A stretch of DNA of 64,000 nucleotides. Origin: Paracyclopina nana. Taxonomy: Eukaryota; Arthropoda; Copepoda; Cyclopoida; Cyclopettidae. A program made the position numbers and the translations under genes. The stretch is from the NCBI GenBank assembly GCA_019096065.1, contig JAGUCH010000003.1, forward strand, positions 1,302,001 to 1,366,000. Direction: 5' to 3'. Shown piece after piece: positions 10,514 to 22,577 of this stretch (the stretch's first letter is position 1; each line of letters opens with the position of its first letter). The notes below the pieces were generated by a model, which saw only the letters and a program-made list of their open reading frames with translations, did not search any database and was not told where the DNA came from.

Positions 10514-11694
10514 CAAAAATCCAACTTGGTATCTCTAACAAAATCGTTAACGCATACTTGATTAGAATTAAATTTGACAGAACGAGACATTTCTCAGAAA
10601 CTTGCTACAAAAAGCTCAAATCCTGCATAAATATACTGCATCGCGCATCAAAGGAAAATCTTATAATGTTAGCAAATAAAAAGATATTAAATAGCGATAT
10701 TTCACATTATCACACAAAGTAGGCGTGTGCTTCAGAGGCTTTGTACGTACAAAGCAATTTGAAGATGAGTCTACAATAAAACCAGATTCCACACTTGTTC
10801 TCGTTGAAGATGTCCAAATCAGCAGAAGTGCCAAAATATTATCAATGTGATGATAAAGGAATAGACAATTGGATTTGCAAAAGTGAGCACGACGTAAATT
10901 GCTGATATTAGGTCACAAAAGTGCCCAATGAACTAATATAATATATAACGTGTACCGAAGTTGAAGCACATTATCACAGAATAAAGCTGACGTGTTGACT
11001 AGGTCACTGTGACTTTATGAAACAGTGCTATCATAAGTAACGTTCATTATCAAATCTGACGAGTTTTAAGGCCCTCTCACCGAATTCAATAGGCTCATTC
11101 ACTAATTTTACAGTGCGTGCGAGTGTTGCTAGCTTACATAAGTCCCATCAGGTGGAGTAGTTGAGAGTGTGCACATGCAATTTGCTACATAGAAGTCTAC
11201 CTGTGATTGGAGTTGAGCAAGGCCACCAAGAAATGTTTAACGTTGGATTTGCGAAGGGGAAGCTTTTGATACGCAAAGGATCTCAAATCAATCAGGCTCC
11301 CTCGTGAAGCTTTCGACTCGGATAACAGGTAAACTAACATAACTGACAATTACAAGTAAAGTACCCCTTACCTGAGATAATCCGAAAAACTCCGCCACAA
11401 ATTAAAATGCGTCCAACATCCCGCATCGGTTCACAATTGAGAAATGTATCAATGATCTAGAATGTTCAGCAGTCAACGTTGGTTGATTTGTCAGCTCAAA
11501 TCCCAGTGTGAAACTGAGTTTACTGATCTCTCTTTTTTTCAGGATCAATCCAATTGACAGCTGCAGTTGAGTTTTTATTATTAAAAAGAAAGTGCAGCTG
11601 AGAAAATTCCGCCAAACCGCTTGGCGCTAGCTGACTCGTGTTTGCAAAACAAAGGCAACCAGAGTTAACCAGTTTGACTAATTTATCTGCCAAA
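10514..11694. other. Intergenic region upstream of the GLUT gene
   Basis: No gene is evident. Short open frames overlap the last CVW exon out of frame. The stretch 11580-11694 probably holds the transporter 5' UTR and promoter. Confidence 0.5.
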
Positions 11695-13613
11695 ATGGCC
11701 TCTGGGGCTACACCGTTTATGGCTTTGGCGATTTTTACCGCCATTTTGGGAATGTTCCAATTCGGCTTCAATACTGGCGTTGTCAATGCTCCTCAAGTAA
11801 GATCCATTACTCATAACTAAAAATCGTTTGCTGAGCAATAATTTCAGGCAGAAATTGAGGCCTTTATTTCGCAAGTTTACAAAGATAGAAATGGCAAGGA
11901 CATCGAGAAAGAATTGACAGGCACGATTTTTAGCTTGGCAGTATCTGCCTTTTTAGTTGGTGGCATGATTGGAGGCCTATCAGGTGGCTATGTTGCTGAT
12001 AAGGTGGGTCGAAAAAGCGGACTTCTCTACACTCAGGCCTTGAGCATCATTGGTGCTATTCTCTCAGGATGCTCCAAGCCCGGAGCTTCCTACGAAATGC
12101 TCATTATTGGCAGACTGCTGATTGGAGTTGCTTGTGGCCTGTTCACTGGCCTTGTGCCACTCTACATCACCGAGGTTGCTCCTGTCAATCTTCGTGGTGG
12201 TATGGGCACATTTAACCAGCTAGCTGTCACTTCTGGGATTTTCTTAAGGTGATGATTTTGATTAAAGGCGCACTATTGATTCTCCATAAATACCATTTCA
12301 CTAAAACTAATTTCAGCATGATTTTGGGACTCAGTGAAGTGCTTGGGTCGGCCAGCAATTGGCCTGTATTGGTTAGTTTGACTGCAGTTCCGTCACTGCT
12401 ACAGACCATTTTATTGCTGTTCTTACCAGAATCACCCAGGTATTTTGAAATACCCATTCAGTTGATTTGTCGATTGTTATGTTCAATCTCAGGTATTTGA
12501 TTCTGAACAAAAATAATTTGGACGCTGGAAAGCAGGCTCTTGCCAAGATCAGAAACGCAGAAGACATTGATGCAGAAATTGACGAGATCCTCACGGAGCA
12601 AAGACAAAACACTGACAATGCCACTTCCATGTCAGTGTGGCAATTACTGATGAACAGAAAGTTGAGATTGGCCCTCTTCGTCACTGTTTGCATGCACTTG
12701 TCGCAACAGCTTTCTGGAATTGTGGCCATTTTCTACTACTCTACCAAGTTCTTTCAAGTGAGATTACATTTTTAATGCTTACAAGCAAAGCTAAATTCTT
12801 TGGTGTTCTCATAGAGTGCTGGAATTAGTTGCACTAATTCCCAGTATGCCACTTTGGGCGTTGGTGCAATAATGGTGACAATGACCATTGTCACGATACC
12901 CTTGATGGATAAGCTTGGTAGAAGAACCATTCACTTTGTGGGAATGATTGGCATGATCATTTGCTCGATTCTTATTACAATCGCTCTTAACATTTCCGAT
13001 TTGGAGAGCGTTGATTGCAGTACTGTTGGTCCAGAACCTGTCGCTCCATCAGAGACCAGTGGTGCTGGAATTTTTGCAATTGTAGCCACTTTACTTTTTG
13101 TGGTGTTTTTTGCTTTTGGACCAGGATCCATACCTTGGCTGATCACAGGGGAACTGTTTACTCAAAGTAAGGACGCCTCATTTTTAAGACTATGCTGTTG
13201 TCTAATTTTGAAGCTTCAGCTCCCAGGTCTGCGGCAATTGGCATCGCAACCTTTGTGAATTGGAGTGGCAATTTAGCAGTTGGGCTCATTTTCCCACAAA
13301 TGCAATCCAGCATTAAAGATTACTCGTTCGTTCCATTTACCATCATTTTGGCAGTTTTGTTGCTCATATTGTTCAACTATCTGCCAGAGACAAGAGGCAT
13401 CGCAGTGGCAGAAATTGAGGCTCTATTTCAAGTAACAATACCTCTAATGACAAAGTAAGTCCATCATAAAAACATGCTTTAAATACCCTTTAGGTTCCAA
13501 ATGCTTGGAAGAAATCAATTGGACGATCGGATAGGCAACTTCTTGCTGAGATAAGGGGCTCAAAGGACCTTGGGCATACTAACTATGGGACCACCGAAAA
13601 GGCTGATCCTTGA
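11695..13613 (+). CDS. Facilitative glucose transporter, SLC2 (GLUT) family
   Basis: Major facilitator sugar transporter of the plasma membrane, 524 aa. Seven exons: 11695-11796, 11848-12248, 12317-12439, 12493-12757, 12815-13166, 13220-13431 and 13494-13613; their sum (1575 nt) keeps one frame. SLC2 signatures are all present: GGYVADKVGRKSG (loop 2-3), RLLIGVACGLFTGLVPLYITE, LPESPR, QQLSGIVAIFYYST (TM7), MDKLGRRT, and PETRG after TM12. The TM7 region resembles class I GLUTs. The exon 1/2 luminal segment is shorter than in mammalian GLUT1. Splicing into the sixth exon could use either of two nearby AG sites. Confidence 0.92.
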
Positions 13614-13772
13614 TGTCGTATACCTCAAGGAAACTAAGGATAAAATACACACAAATTGATCACTAAAGCGGTGCATATTTCAACGATCATAAAAAGTGGT
13701 ACAACCGTAGCTTGTTTCATCACAGACATTAGAGTTCACTCGTATGTGTAAGTTTTTTTCTCACTGAATACT

Positions 13773-14701
13773 TTAACTGCTGTTTTCACCAGAATGAGTC
13801 ATAACAATCAAATGATGATCTCCCCTAGCATCAATTTGCTTCCTGTTCACACTTTTCACCAAAAATGCGATTATCACAGCTGCCAAAATGGCAAAGAGGA
13901 ACACTGAGGTGACCATAAGGTGTAAGTGTATCAACTCCTTATCCTTTGCGCTCACGTACATGGTCCAATCAGGATTATTGAAATCCATTTCAAGCGCCAG
14001 ATTCACGTTAACATCATTCGGATCACGTTCGCACCAATAAGTTGGTTTGTGGTCTGGCGAATGGATCATCAATGGCAAGTCGTGGGCATCTAAAACATAA
14101 CATGATTAAGGTATTGTTCCTTTTAAAAAGCACGTTGAATTTTACCTGAAACGCCATGGCTCAAGTTACATGAGGTGTCATTGAATTCCAAGAATTGCAA
14201 AAGTCCCTTGGGACCGCTGATTTCTAGGCACACATTGATAACAGACTGTCCAATAACTTGACTTTGAGGGGGAAATTGAAAACCCACTGAAATTGAGTCA
14301 TGAAGGTATTCCAACGGGAGTCCTTTGCCCACGAACTGAACGCCTATAGATCCTTTCGCTGAAATTCCTTGGTCGGCTCGCCCAGCGGATTGATAGAAAG
14401 AGTTGGCAAATTCGTCACTAACTTGAACGCTCAATGACACGTTGACATCTTCTTTTGCCTGTGCCATCCCAGTTATATTGTATTTTGAAGGCGTTGAAGG
14501 CAGACAAAAGTCCAATTTGGTGAGCTTTGTCAGGAGCGAATTCCAATCCAGGACATCTGGGTTGCGAATTCTGTCACTTTGTGCTACGTAGACTGACAGC
14601 GAGAATGTTGTGATTCCGAAGGAGGCGAGACACAGTAGGAAAACGACCATGGGTGGACGAGTGGAGCAGAATGTTCGCACAAAGCCGGCTGAGGGCTCCA
14701 T
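13773..14701 (-). CDS. TMEM248: Transmembrane protein 248 homolog
   Basis: Two-pass membrane protein of unknown function, 290 aa. Exons (minus strand) are 14701-14146 and 14089-13773, separated by a 56-bp intron. An N-terminal TM helix follows TRPPMVVFLLCLASFGITTF, matching the TMEM248 start (short cytosolic tail, then RPP-VVF). The luminal domain contains cysteines and possible N-glycosylation sites (e.g. NDTSC, NVSLS). The C-terminal TM is preceded by DKELIHLHLMVTSVFLF, the best family signature. The 3' end is about 160 bp from the convergent GLUT gene. Confidence 0.8.
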
Positions 14702-15306
14702 TCTTGTTATTTTCGCTTAGCACAGTTTCACCAAAGCCGACCTGCTTTTCTAACGGTAAATGACGTAGAATAACTGAAGAAGAAAATATTTTCCGTCAAC
14801 TGATTTGTTTTGAAGTAGCAGTTTAATACAATTCGGGCTTTTCTCTTTACTTTAATTGGTGCAAATATTTACTTTAACTTAATTTGGATTTAAACAAAAT
14901 TGGTGAAAAATGATATCGAAAAATTGTGACTCTTATTCAACCGGTGCCATTTAATTTTGAGCTTTTTAGGCTCAAGAATATGTTTCAGTTGAGCATTGAC
15001 ATTTCTGATTGATCTTTCATTAGAAAATGAACAAAAGCATTTTGCAAAATGTAAGGCATTTTATTAGGTGAAAAATTGCTCTATTTTTGATGAAATTGAC
15101 GAAAACAGTCTGTTTTGTGTGTATTTTAAAATTGGAGAGTATGTGAATTCTCAATATAAAGCTTTAAAATTCTTAATTCTTGAAAATTCTTACAAATAAT
15201 AGGCCTCCTAAGGAAGGATTGACTCTTTTAGTCGCTTTTTGGTTTGTTGTCGCAACTTGTGACAATTTGCCTTGAAGTAATCATCAAATGAACTTCGTAA
15301 ATCAGA
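14702..15306. other. Intergenic region, divergent promoters
   Basis: This AT-rich 605-bp segment lies between the divergent TMEM248 and ankyrin genes. I see no gene or repeat in it. Confidence 0.5.
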
Positions 15307-16641
15307 ATGTTGGACGATTTCATAGTGAATCCGGGGCTGTCACACCTTGCAATCGACATATTTGCCCAAGTGGACCTAAAAACTTTGGCCAAAAGTAGAC
15401 TGCTAAGCCGAAATTACAGAGACTTTATCGACTTTGAGTGCAAATTTTGGAAGCTTCTCTTCAGTCGTCGTCTCGACCTTTGCTGCAGAGCTTGGCTGCC
15501 GAGTCCATACGAAGACCTGTTCCTCACCTTACTCAAAAATGGCAACTATGAAAATCACAGACACTGTGCCAATTTCTTGGGGAATATGATTCCCAACCTG
15601 ACAAGCTATGAGTCTCCGCTGGACGCCGCAATTGCCTTGCAAGATGTGTGTATGGTCAAGACATTGGTCCAATTTTCAATGCAAAGCACAGACCTCAAGA
15701 AAATGAGGCTTTTTGGCAGACAACGACCTCTCACGTCACCATTACACAAGGCTGTCAAACTCGAAAGCTTGGAGATTCTAGACATTTTATTGGAGCACAG
15801 CACAAAAAGTCAGGTGATGTGTGAGGACGTTAAGGGGCAAACTCCGCTGCATCTCGCTGCTAAATGTGGCAACTATAGAGCAGCCAAATCAATAGTGGAC
15901 AAGTCAAAGTGTTACGCCCCTCGAGATGACGTGGACATAACCCCCCTGCATTTAGCAGCCAATGAAGGATATTTGGACATAGTGATGTTGTTGTGTGAAG
16001 GCACTGAAAACATTGCATGTGAAGATGCTGCAGGGCTGACGCCACTCCATAAGGCTGTTTTCCGTGGACATGTCGAGGTTGTCAAGTTCCTCATGGGTAA
16101 ACTATCAGACAAAGATCAGCTAAAAACTGCCTTTCGTGAAGGCTTTACACCCTTACATTTGGCTGCCGTGAGGGGAAATGCGGAGTTGATCCAAATTATA
16201 TGCCCACTTTTGACTGATGCCAATATTCAAGATGGCGTTTCAGGACGAACTCCTTTGCATGAAGCTGTCATACAGGGCCATTTAGAGGCTGTCAAGGCTT
16301 TGCTACACTTTCTAGAAGACAAGCATCCCCGAAATACAATGGGAATGGCTCCATTGCATTACGCGGCAAAGCTAGGCAATCTTCCCATACTTGAAGCCAT
16401 CGTGGATGCTGGAGGCCCGCAACATGTCTGCGTAAAAGACAAAAATGAATCGACTCCATTGCACTATGCTGCAGAAAATGGACACCTTGAAGTGGTTCAA
16501 TATTTAACTGTCCATATGAATGATATTTTATGCTTAGACAAGAAGTCTAGGGCACCGATTGACTTGGCTAAACGTTATAACCATGACAAAGTTTTTAATT
16601 TTTTGAAGTCTGCGTCCACGAATCATGAAATAGACAATTGA
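15307..16641 (+). CDS. F-box-like and ankyrin repeat protein
   Basis: Intronless, 444 aa. Residues about 8-60 resemble an F-box (LSHLAIDIFAQVDLKTLAKSRLLSRN, then FWKLLFSRR), the SCF adaptor motif. From about residue 140 to 440 there are eight or nine ankyrin repeats with the usual G-TPLHLAA--G and E-V--LL pattern (TPLHLAAKCGNYRAAKSIV; TPLHYAAENGHLEVVQYL). F-box plus ankyrin suggests a substrate receptor of a cullin-RING ligase, but this is inferred only. No family-specific match is recognised. Confidence 0.75.
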   Translation: MLDDFIVNPGLSHLAIDIFAQVDLKTLAKSRLLSRNYRDFIDFECKFWKLLFSRRLDLCCRAWLPSPYEDLFLTLLKNGNYENHRHCANFLGNMIPNLTSYESPLDAAIALQDVCMVKTLVQFSMQSTDLKKMRLFGRQRPLTSPLHKAVKLESLEILDILLEHSTKSQVMCEDVKGQTPLHLAAKCGNYRAAKSIVDKSKCYAPRDDVDITPLHLAANEGYLDIVMLLCEGTENIACEDAAGLTPLHKAVFRGHVEVVKFLMGKLSDKDQLKTAFREGFTPLHLAAVRGNAELIQIICPLLTDANIQDGVSGRTPLHEAVIQGHLEAVKALLHFLEDKHPRNTMGMAPLHYAAKLGNLPILEAIVDAGGPQHVCVKDKNESTPLHYAAENGHLEVVQYLTVHMNDILCLDKKSRAPIDLAKRYNHDKVFNFLKSASTNHEIDN

Positions 16642-17503
16642 CTTAAAAATGGAGAAAATATCTGATTTTGAGTCAGGTAACACGTTTATCCCAGAGACTT
16701 ATATAACAAGAGAAGTGCTACTGGGCGAGGCTTAAGGGGGTGCGTTTGCAGATCTGCTGCACGCCCAAAAAGAGACTACAATGGAGTTTTGGTCGCGGCT
16801 GCCTGAATTTGGGCCGGGGCAGACTTTTGGTTGCTAATAACTCCTAAATGAGTCCACTTAGCCAACATAGTCCTATTTTACGAGTTGCTCAATTTTGCTT
16901 GAGCTATCTTTTGTCTGTTATTAATATTTTCCCAACTGTTAGGAATTAAAAGTTGTAAAACAGAGGTGCCAGTTGGCGTTTTCCTTTCTGGATCAATGCA
17001 GCCCGCTGACTGTTTTATTAGAACAGCTGACCTGAATGTTTTCAAAATCACTTGTAGCACTTGGCGCGCGCTCGCGTGCAGTGAGAATGCAAGAAGTAGC
17101 ACTTCTCTTTCAATATAAGTCTCTGGTTTATCCGCTATGAGAAACGCTTTGAAATAATCATTAATAATGTTTAAATGCCCAGTTCGCGAAACTGAGTTGA
17201 GAAGAATTGATACAGTAAATATTGGGCCTTATTTCTTTTAAGGACGGAACTTTGGTATTACATGTAGAATTGAAAAAATAATCATATAAATGATATTTTG
17301 TGTTCTAAAATTAAGGAACTCTGAATGTTACAATTATTTACCAAAAGTATTTGCAAAGAGAGTTTAACGGTCATCAATTGTTGGTTCGACTTATAGTCGA
17401 TCCCTCGTCCAGTTTAAATGCCCGTGGGAACGGAACCAACGGACATTTAAACCGAAAACAAAAAGCGGCGGCAGTTGGAGAGAAAGAGCGACAGGAAGCA
17501 AAC
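16642..17503. other. Intergenic region containing a hAT-like element
   Basis: Between the ankyrin and CLCA genes. About half is the 434-bp element annotated separately; the rest (17134-17503) would hold the CLCA promoter and 5' UTR. No coding region is supported. Confidence 0.5.
16692..17125. mobile_element. Non-autonomous hAT-like element (434 bp)
   Basis: Termini CAGAGACTTATAT and ATATAAGTCTCTG form imperfect terminal inverted repeats extending about 27 bp (AAGAGAAGTGCTACT is shared next). Exact 8-bp target duplications GTTTATCC flank it at 16684-16691 and 17126-17133. CAGAG ends plus an 8-bp duplication are hAT hallmarks. No transposase is encoded. A diverged inverted relative lies at 56292-56605. 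Confidence 0.85.
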
Positions 17504-20500
17504 ATGGAAATGAGGCTGTCCATTATTCTTTGGATTTTGTGCCTCAAATACTCGTCGGCCATCATTTTTGACGCATCAAGCCGGACCTTTGATGAAATTA
17601 GCGTCACAATTCTGCCAAATCAGTTGAACGCGTCCGACTGCCCTTTAATTCTCCAAAGCATTAAGGTAAACAATACTTTGCTTTATTCGTACTTTAAATT
17701 ACAAAACTCCTGTTTTTAGAGCGTCCTGTCTTCGGCTTCGCAAATTCTGCATGATGAGCTAAATTCCAAGTTTGGCAGAGTTCGAGTGAGGCTTCCGAAA
17801 TCCTGGTCAGATGATCACTGCTACACAGAGCCACATATCAAGGAACATCAGCCTTTTGATTCCAAGGTACTGTTAATTCCCAACATAAGCTTTCATTTTC
17901 TAGCATTACATTCTTAGAATTTTGACATTGTTGTTGGCCCCTACGATAAGCATGGTCTGGGTCAAATTTGGTCCAGGCAAAGTTTGAGCTGTCGGAAACG
18001 CGGAGACTTCATTTACATTCCCAATGTATTCACCATTGAAGCATCCGGGTCTTCATTTTTTCAACAATGGAACCGATTTTTCTTTGGGCTCTTCTCGGAC
18101 GATGTGCTGGCTTCAAATGTCACTAGCGGCTCGAGGCAAGACTCATTTTGCTTGGGAGTCTCCCCAGCATCCATTATTGGCTCCTCAGGGAGCTCCTTCA
18201 TGCTCGCAAAACAGCCCAAGATGATGAAGCCTCCCTCTGACCCCGATTTCATAGTGTCCAGAGAAGCACCACCGAAATACGTTATTGCATTGGAGAACTC
18301 AATTGCGATGAACAACGCCAATAACTCGTGGGACTTGCTCAGAACTGCTTTGAAAAAGTTCATTACGGAAGACATCACTGACGAAAATGCTCAAGTGGGA
18401 ATGGTCTTGTTCAACGCTGCAGCTAATATTGTTCAAACGGTGTCCAAGATCGGAGAGGTCAATTCGCCATCCAGAACAGCCATGAGCCTTAACATCAAAG
18501 CAAAATTCCACTTGAGCCATAAGACCTTCTCCTGCGTTCGATGTGGAATTATTAAGGCCATTGAAGCCTTGCAGACGAGTGGTTCGACCGTTGGAGCAAA
18601 TGTGATTGTCATTAGCCAGGGTCATTTGGATGTCTTGTCCAGGGAAGACGAGCGGGAGCTTTTGGCTTTGTCAAAGAAGCACGAGCTACGCGTCTTTTCT
18701 ATGCCTTTGGTCGAAAGCTCAAACAATGTGTCGATGCTTTTCGAGAGCCTAAGCTACTATTCCGGCGGAAATTCTTTTCTCATTAAGCCTAAACCCTCTC
18801 AACTGGAAATGTACATGGACATTGTGGATTCCCTGCGAGAAATTCGGTCTAGATCTGAGTCTAATGGGCCTGCTTTGGTATGTGGTAGTATTTAAGTATT
18901 TTTTTTAAATCTGCTGATTTTTTTCTAATTTCTCTCTCTATGAAATTAGATCTATGAGAATTTGATCAAGCCTTCAGCACGAAATGAAGCTGAAGTGGGA
19001 AGTTTTGTGATTGATCAGCACACCGGGAAATTGGCCGAGTTTCAGGTGTACACGATGGGCTCAACGTCCGACAATGGTTTCATCAAGACCATCAACATCA
19101 AGGATAACCGTGGAAATTCCTATTCACAAATTTACGACCGACTGCCGTTCCACTACTTGTCTGTCTATCAGGTTCCCTTTGAGTTGGAAAGGAATATTGG
19201 CATGATTTGGAACTACGACATTGACAAAGTACAGCCTCAAAATTATGTAGTTCAAGTTGTCTCCAGTCCCCGGGTCAATGACGAGTCAATCAAAGTGAAG
19301 TTCTTCACCAACTTCCAGAGTCACTCAGTTTATGTTAGTTGCCATTGAGCATTTTCAGAAAGTGCCCGATTATCTAATTGATGCATGCTTCACTTTAAGG
19401 TGAATGAGACATATCCGCTCAAGTTTTTCGTCGAAGTCAGCCTTAACAGTATACCGATTGTCGAAGCGAGGGTGATGTTGAGAATTCGTGTATCGCGACA
19501 CCAAAGCCAGGGGGCTACAGAAGAGTTTCAAATGGAGCTTTTTGACAATGGCAATGGCGATCCAGACATCAGGGGAAATGACGGCGTGTACTCGCGCTAT
19601 TTTACCAACTTGACAGCTGGAGAGGGGCGCTATGACATTGACGTGCTAGTCGATAATTTCTATGGCACTGCATTCACCTATCAGCCAACGTATTTGAAGG
19701 AGTCGAACTTTTCGATTGCCAAGAATGTCAAGTTGAGCCGATTTTCTCGCATCGTCAAAGGAGAAAGCTTGCGGATCATGTCCATTGCTCCGGCAATTAA
19801 TTTTTCGCCTAGCAGGATTCTAGATATGTCCGCATTTGTCCACAAAGACAAGGAAGAAGTTCTGCTCAGTTGGACTGCTCCTGGCGAGATCTTGGACTAC
19901 GGCCGAGTTATCTCGTACAACATCTATGCTTCGGAGCTGTCAAAGTCATTTTACAAAAGGAGCCGCAGGGAGCTTGCTCGAGTGGCTGCCACCCAGATTT
20001 CCGGCTCCTTGGAGAAGATTACTTTGAAATTCAGCCAAATTGAACACGACTCCTTTTTGGCCATTGCTGCAGTGAACAACCTGAATAAGATGGGAGAATT
20101 GTCCAACGTGGTTCACGTCAAGTTGCCACAGAAAATTATCCAGGAGGGACTCTACAGCACAAACGGTGACGATGTGAAAAAAGAGCATATTCCCCAATTC
20201 GGTGATTCGGACGCGAAAAAGTCTGACAAGGTGCTGTTCTACGTGCTTTTCGCCATCATCGTTGTCGTCTTAGTCAGCATCATTGCAGTGGTATTCATTT
20301 TGAAGAAGTACCAAGGCAGCAGCAAGCAAAGTGGCTCTGAGGATCCCATGGATGATCTATCTGTTATCGATGTCACTGAGGAGGTGATGATGGTCACCAA
20401 TGAGAAGCACTGCGAACCAATGCTCACTGGATACCGCCCCAACCACTCGATTCTGAAACCCACGAATATTTACAACAGTGACCCTGAAGAGTTGTGCAAT

Positions 20501-20896
20501 TGTCATGAAATTGGCCATGACGATCATCCAGGACTTGTGATCAACCCATACATCAACTACTCGCAATACTTCAACAAACCCGAGCCAATTTACCAGAATC
20601 AAGCTGAAGTATCTCGGAATTACCCAATTTACAGCGTGGTCAATAAGGCCAACAAAAATGTGCGAATCCAGCTCAACCCAGAGTCTGTGACTACTGAGGA
20701 CGAGTCCACCGAGGCCGAGACTGAGCCAGTCACGGACGAGGAGCGGTGCTTGACTCCCTCAAATACTTTCCTTGAGGTCAGCTTTGACGCGAAACAGTCA
20801 ACTTTTCCTGGTCAGATTGCCACTCCTCAAAAGCTGCAGGTGTTGACCAACACGAGCACTCCCAATGCAAAAGTCAGGACCATCACCCAGGTATAA
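17504..20896 (+). CDS. Calcium-activated chloride channel regulator (CLCA) homolog, apparently catalytically dead
   Basis: Type I membrane or secreted protein of 1049 aa. Five exons, all phase 0: 17504-17665, 17720-17866, 17918-18877, 18950-19333 and 19400-20896. Order: signal peptide (LSIILWILCLKYSSA), CLCA N-terminal domain, VWA domain (about residues 195-370), beta-rich domain with FFDNGNGDPDIRGNDGVYSRYF-like text, fibronectin-III-like segment, TM helix (VLFYVLFAIIVVVLVSIIAV) and a long acidic cytosolic tail. In CLCA proteins the N-terminal domain carries HExxH and self-cleaves. Here the aligned site reads QQWNRFFFGLFSDD, so the metalloprotease is lost. The VWA MIDAS DxSxS is also replaced (ALENSIAMN). 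Convergent with DRC10. Confidence 0.85.
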
Positions 20897-21105
20897 GCTA
20901 GCTAAAAACCCAAAGAATCAATGCCCCGATGATCTTCAGTCATATTGTTATTATGTATTCTTCATTGATCTGTTTGACGAGTATCTTTTTCTGTACATAG
21001 CATTAGTATTATTACTAGAGTAAAATCATTACTTTTTCCGACACCAAAAATGTTCTACGTTGTCCTAAGGTGAGGCAAATTAGAGAGGAGCCTAAAAAAG
21101 GGGAA

Positions 21106-22567
21106 CTACTTCTTTTTTCGTTTCTTTTTCTTCAGCAGCATTCTAGCTTTGAAGGAGCGCCAAGCTCTTTGAATACATTTGGCTGCAACGTTCTTACGAA
21201 TTTGCTTCAGCTGAGCGTCTCTCTCCTCCTTTTCCATCTGTTTCTGCTCGGCAATGATTGATTCCTTTTCCGCAAGGATCTTTTCCAGGTCTTTTTCCGC
21301 CTCGATCAGCTCCTGTTTCTCTGAAGCGTATTCGAATGTGATTTTGTCAAAAGCTTCATGCTTCTCAAACATGGTGGCATCAAAGCTGAAAATGTATGTT
21401 GCAGTAATCAATTGGTGGAGAAAAATTCGTTTTACCTTGTGATCATTTCGGATATTTCCGTTTCCAATTTGATATTGGCATGCCTGAGTTTCGTTTCAAT
21501 GACTGAATGCTGCTCAATTGTGTCGTCGTACTCGTGCTTTAATTTCGTGCAAGAATTCATTGCTTTCGTTTGCCTGGCATGGCTATTCCAGGCTAAAGTC
21601 TTGATTTTCGTATCCACCAAATTGTGCATCTCCGTGATTTGCTCAGAGGTCTGAGCGCGAACGCTATTCGCGGCTTTGATCAAATCCCGCTTCTCTTTGA
21701 ATTTCTCATCAATCAGAGCCCTTTAAGTAATTAAAAGCAATCAGAGTAAAAACGCAAGCATTTTTTTTTTGCAATAATTTACCTGTGATTAGCGCGTATT
21801 TCGTCAATTGTTGCTTGGAACTTTCGCGTCGTTTTTTGCAGCTTTTGCGACATGAAAATGCTCCCACACAGTGACTCAATTTCAGTCATATGAGTCTCGT
21901 ACGGAATTGTGACGCAGGATTTTGCGTACTCCACCATTTCCGTCAAAGCCGCAAGAAAAGCCTGCAGTCCTTGCAGCTTTTCCAAGTCTTTATCAGCCAG
22001 CTCACGCGCTAACTGAGCTGCCACCTTTTTGTCGTTTTGTATGAGCAGAAGTACATCTCGCGAGGCTCGTATGACCATATAATCAGCTTCTGTGGTTGCA
22101 GAGGCTGCCAATGAGGATTGAGATCCTGCTGTGGACACTCGATGCATTTTTCCTTCCTTCTTTCTTGAACGCTTGCTTAGCTTGGACTCTTCGTGCAAAT
22201 TGCTGCCAACTTCTGTATCCGCATCGTAGTCTTCCACAGTGATGGGAAGAATGCCCGGAGTTGGTTGCTGCACGCTGTTACGTTGCTCCTCGCTGAAAAT
22301 GTTCAGCGCATCCGCCAAAGCAATCATGTAAGGCTTCAAAGCCTCGCTTTGATGATCTGTGATACTTTTGATTTCTTGCACAACCAGTGCCAATGTGGAC
22401 ACACTGTGGATCATGCCGTCCAAAATGTTTCGCACTAGGACATTTTCGGGCAGAATGTCCCCTCCGAAATTCGAGGTGGAAAACGAGGGGATAAGCTTCA
22501 GTGATTGCAGCGCATCGACCAAAGTTTTGGTTTTCAGGTGCGCTTTTTTGACTTGTGCCATCATCAT
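21106..22567 (-). CDS. DRC10: Dynein regulatory complex subunit 10 (IQCD homolog)
   Basis: Axonemal protein of the nexin-dynein regulatory complex in motile cilia and sperm flagella, 449 aa. Exons (minus strand) are 22567-21783, 21720-21436 and 21385-21106. It is a largely helical coiled-coil protein with one IQ motif near the C-terminus (IQRAWRSFKAR) and a terminal poly-Lys tail, as in IQCD/DRC10. The N-terminal part (ENVLVRNILDGMIHSVSTL) and central helices also fit. Translation begins at a triple ATG. The start lies 10 nt after the stop of the upstream Pierce-like gene, with TTTATAG in between, indicating co-transcription. Confidence 0.8.
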
Positions 22568-22577
22568 CTCTATAAAG
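22568..22577 (-). other. Ten-nucleotide intercistronic junction with acceptor
   Basis: On the minus strand the sequence between the Pierce stop TAA and the DRC10 ATG is CTTTATAGAG. It contains an AG that could serve as a trans-splice acceptor. The spacing is like that of tunicate operons, in which intergenic sequence is nearly absent. Confidence 0.6.

Noticed and set aside
13431..13458. Alternative end of the GLUT protein by intron retention (VTIPLMTK)
   Set aside because: The spliced form restores a normal cytosolic tail; the retained form is an ordinary read-through stop.
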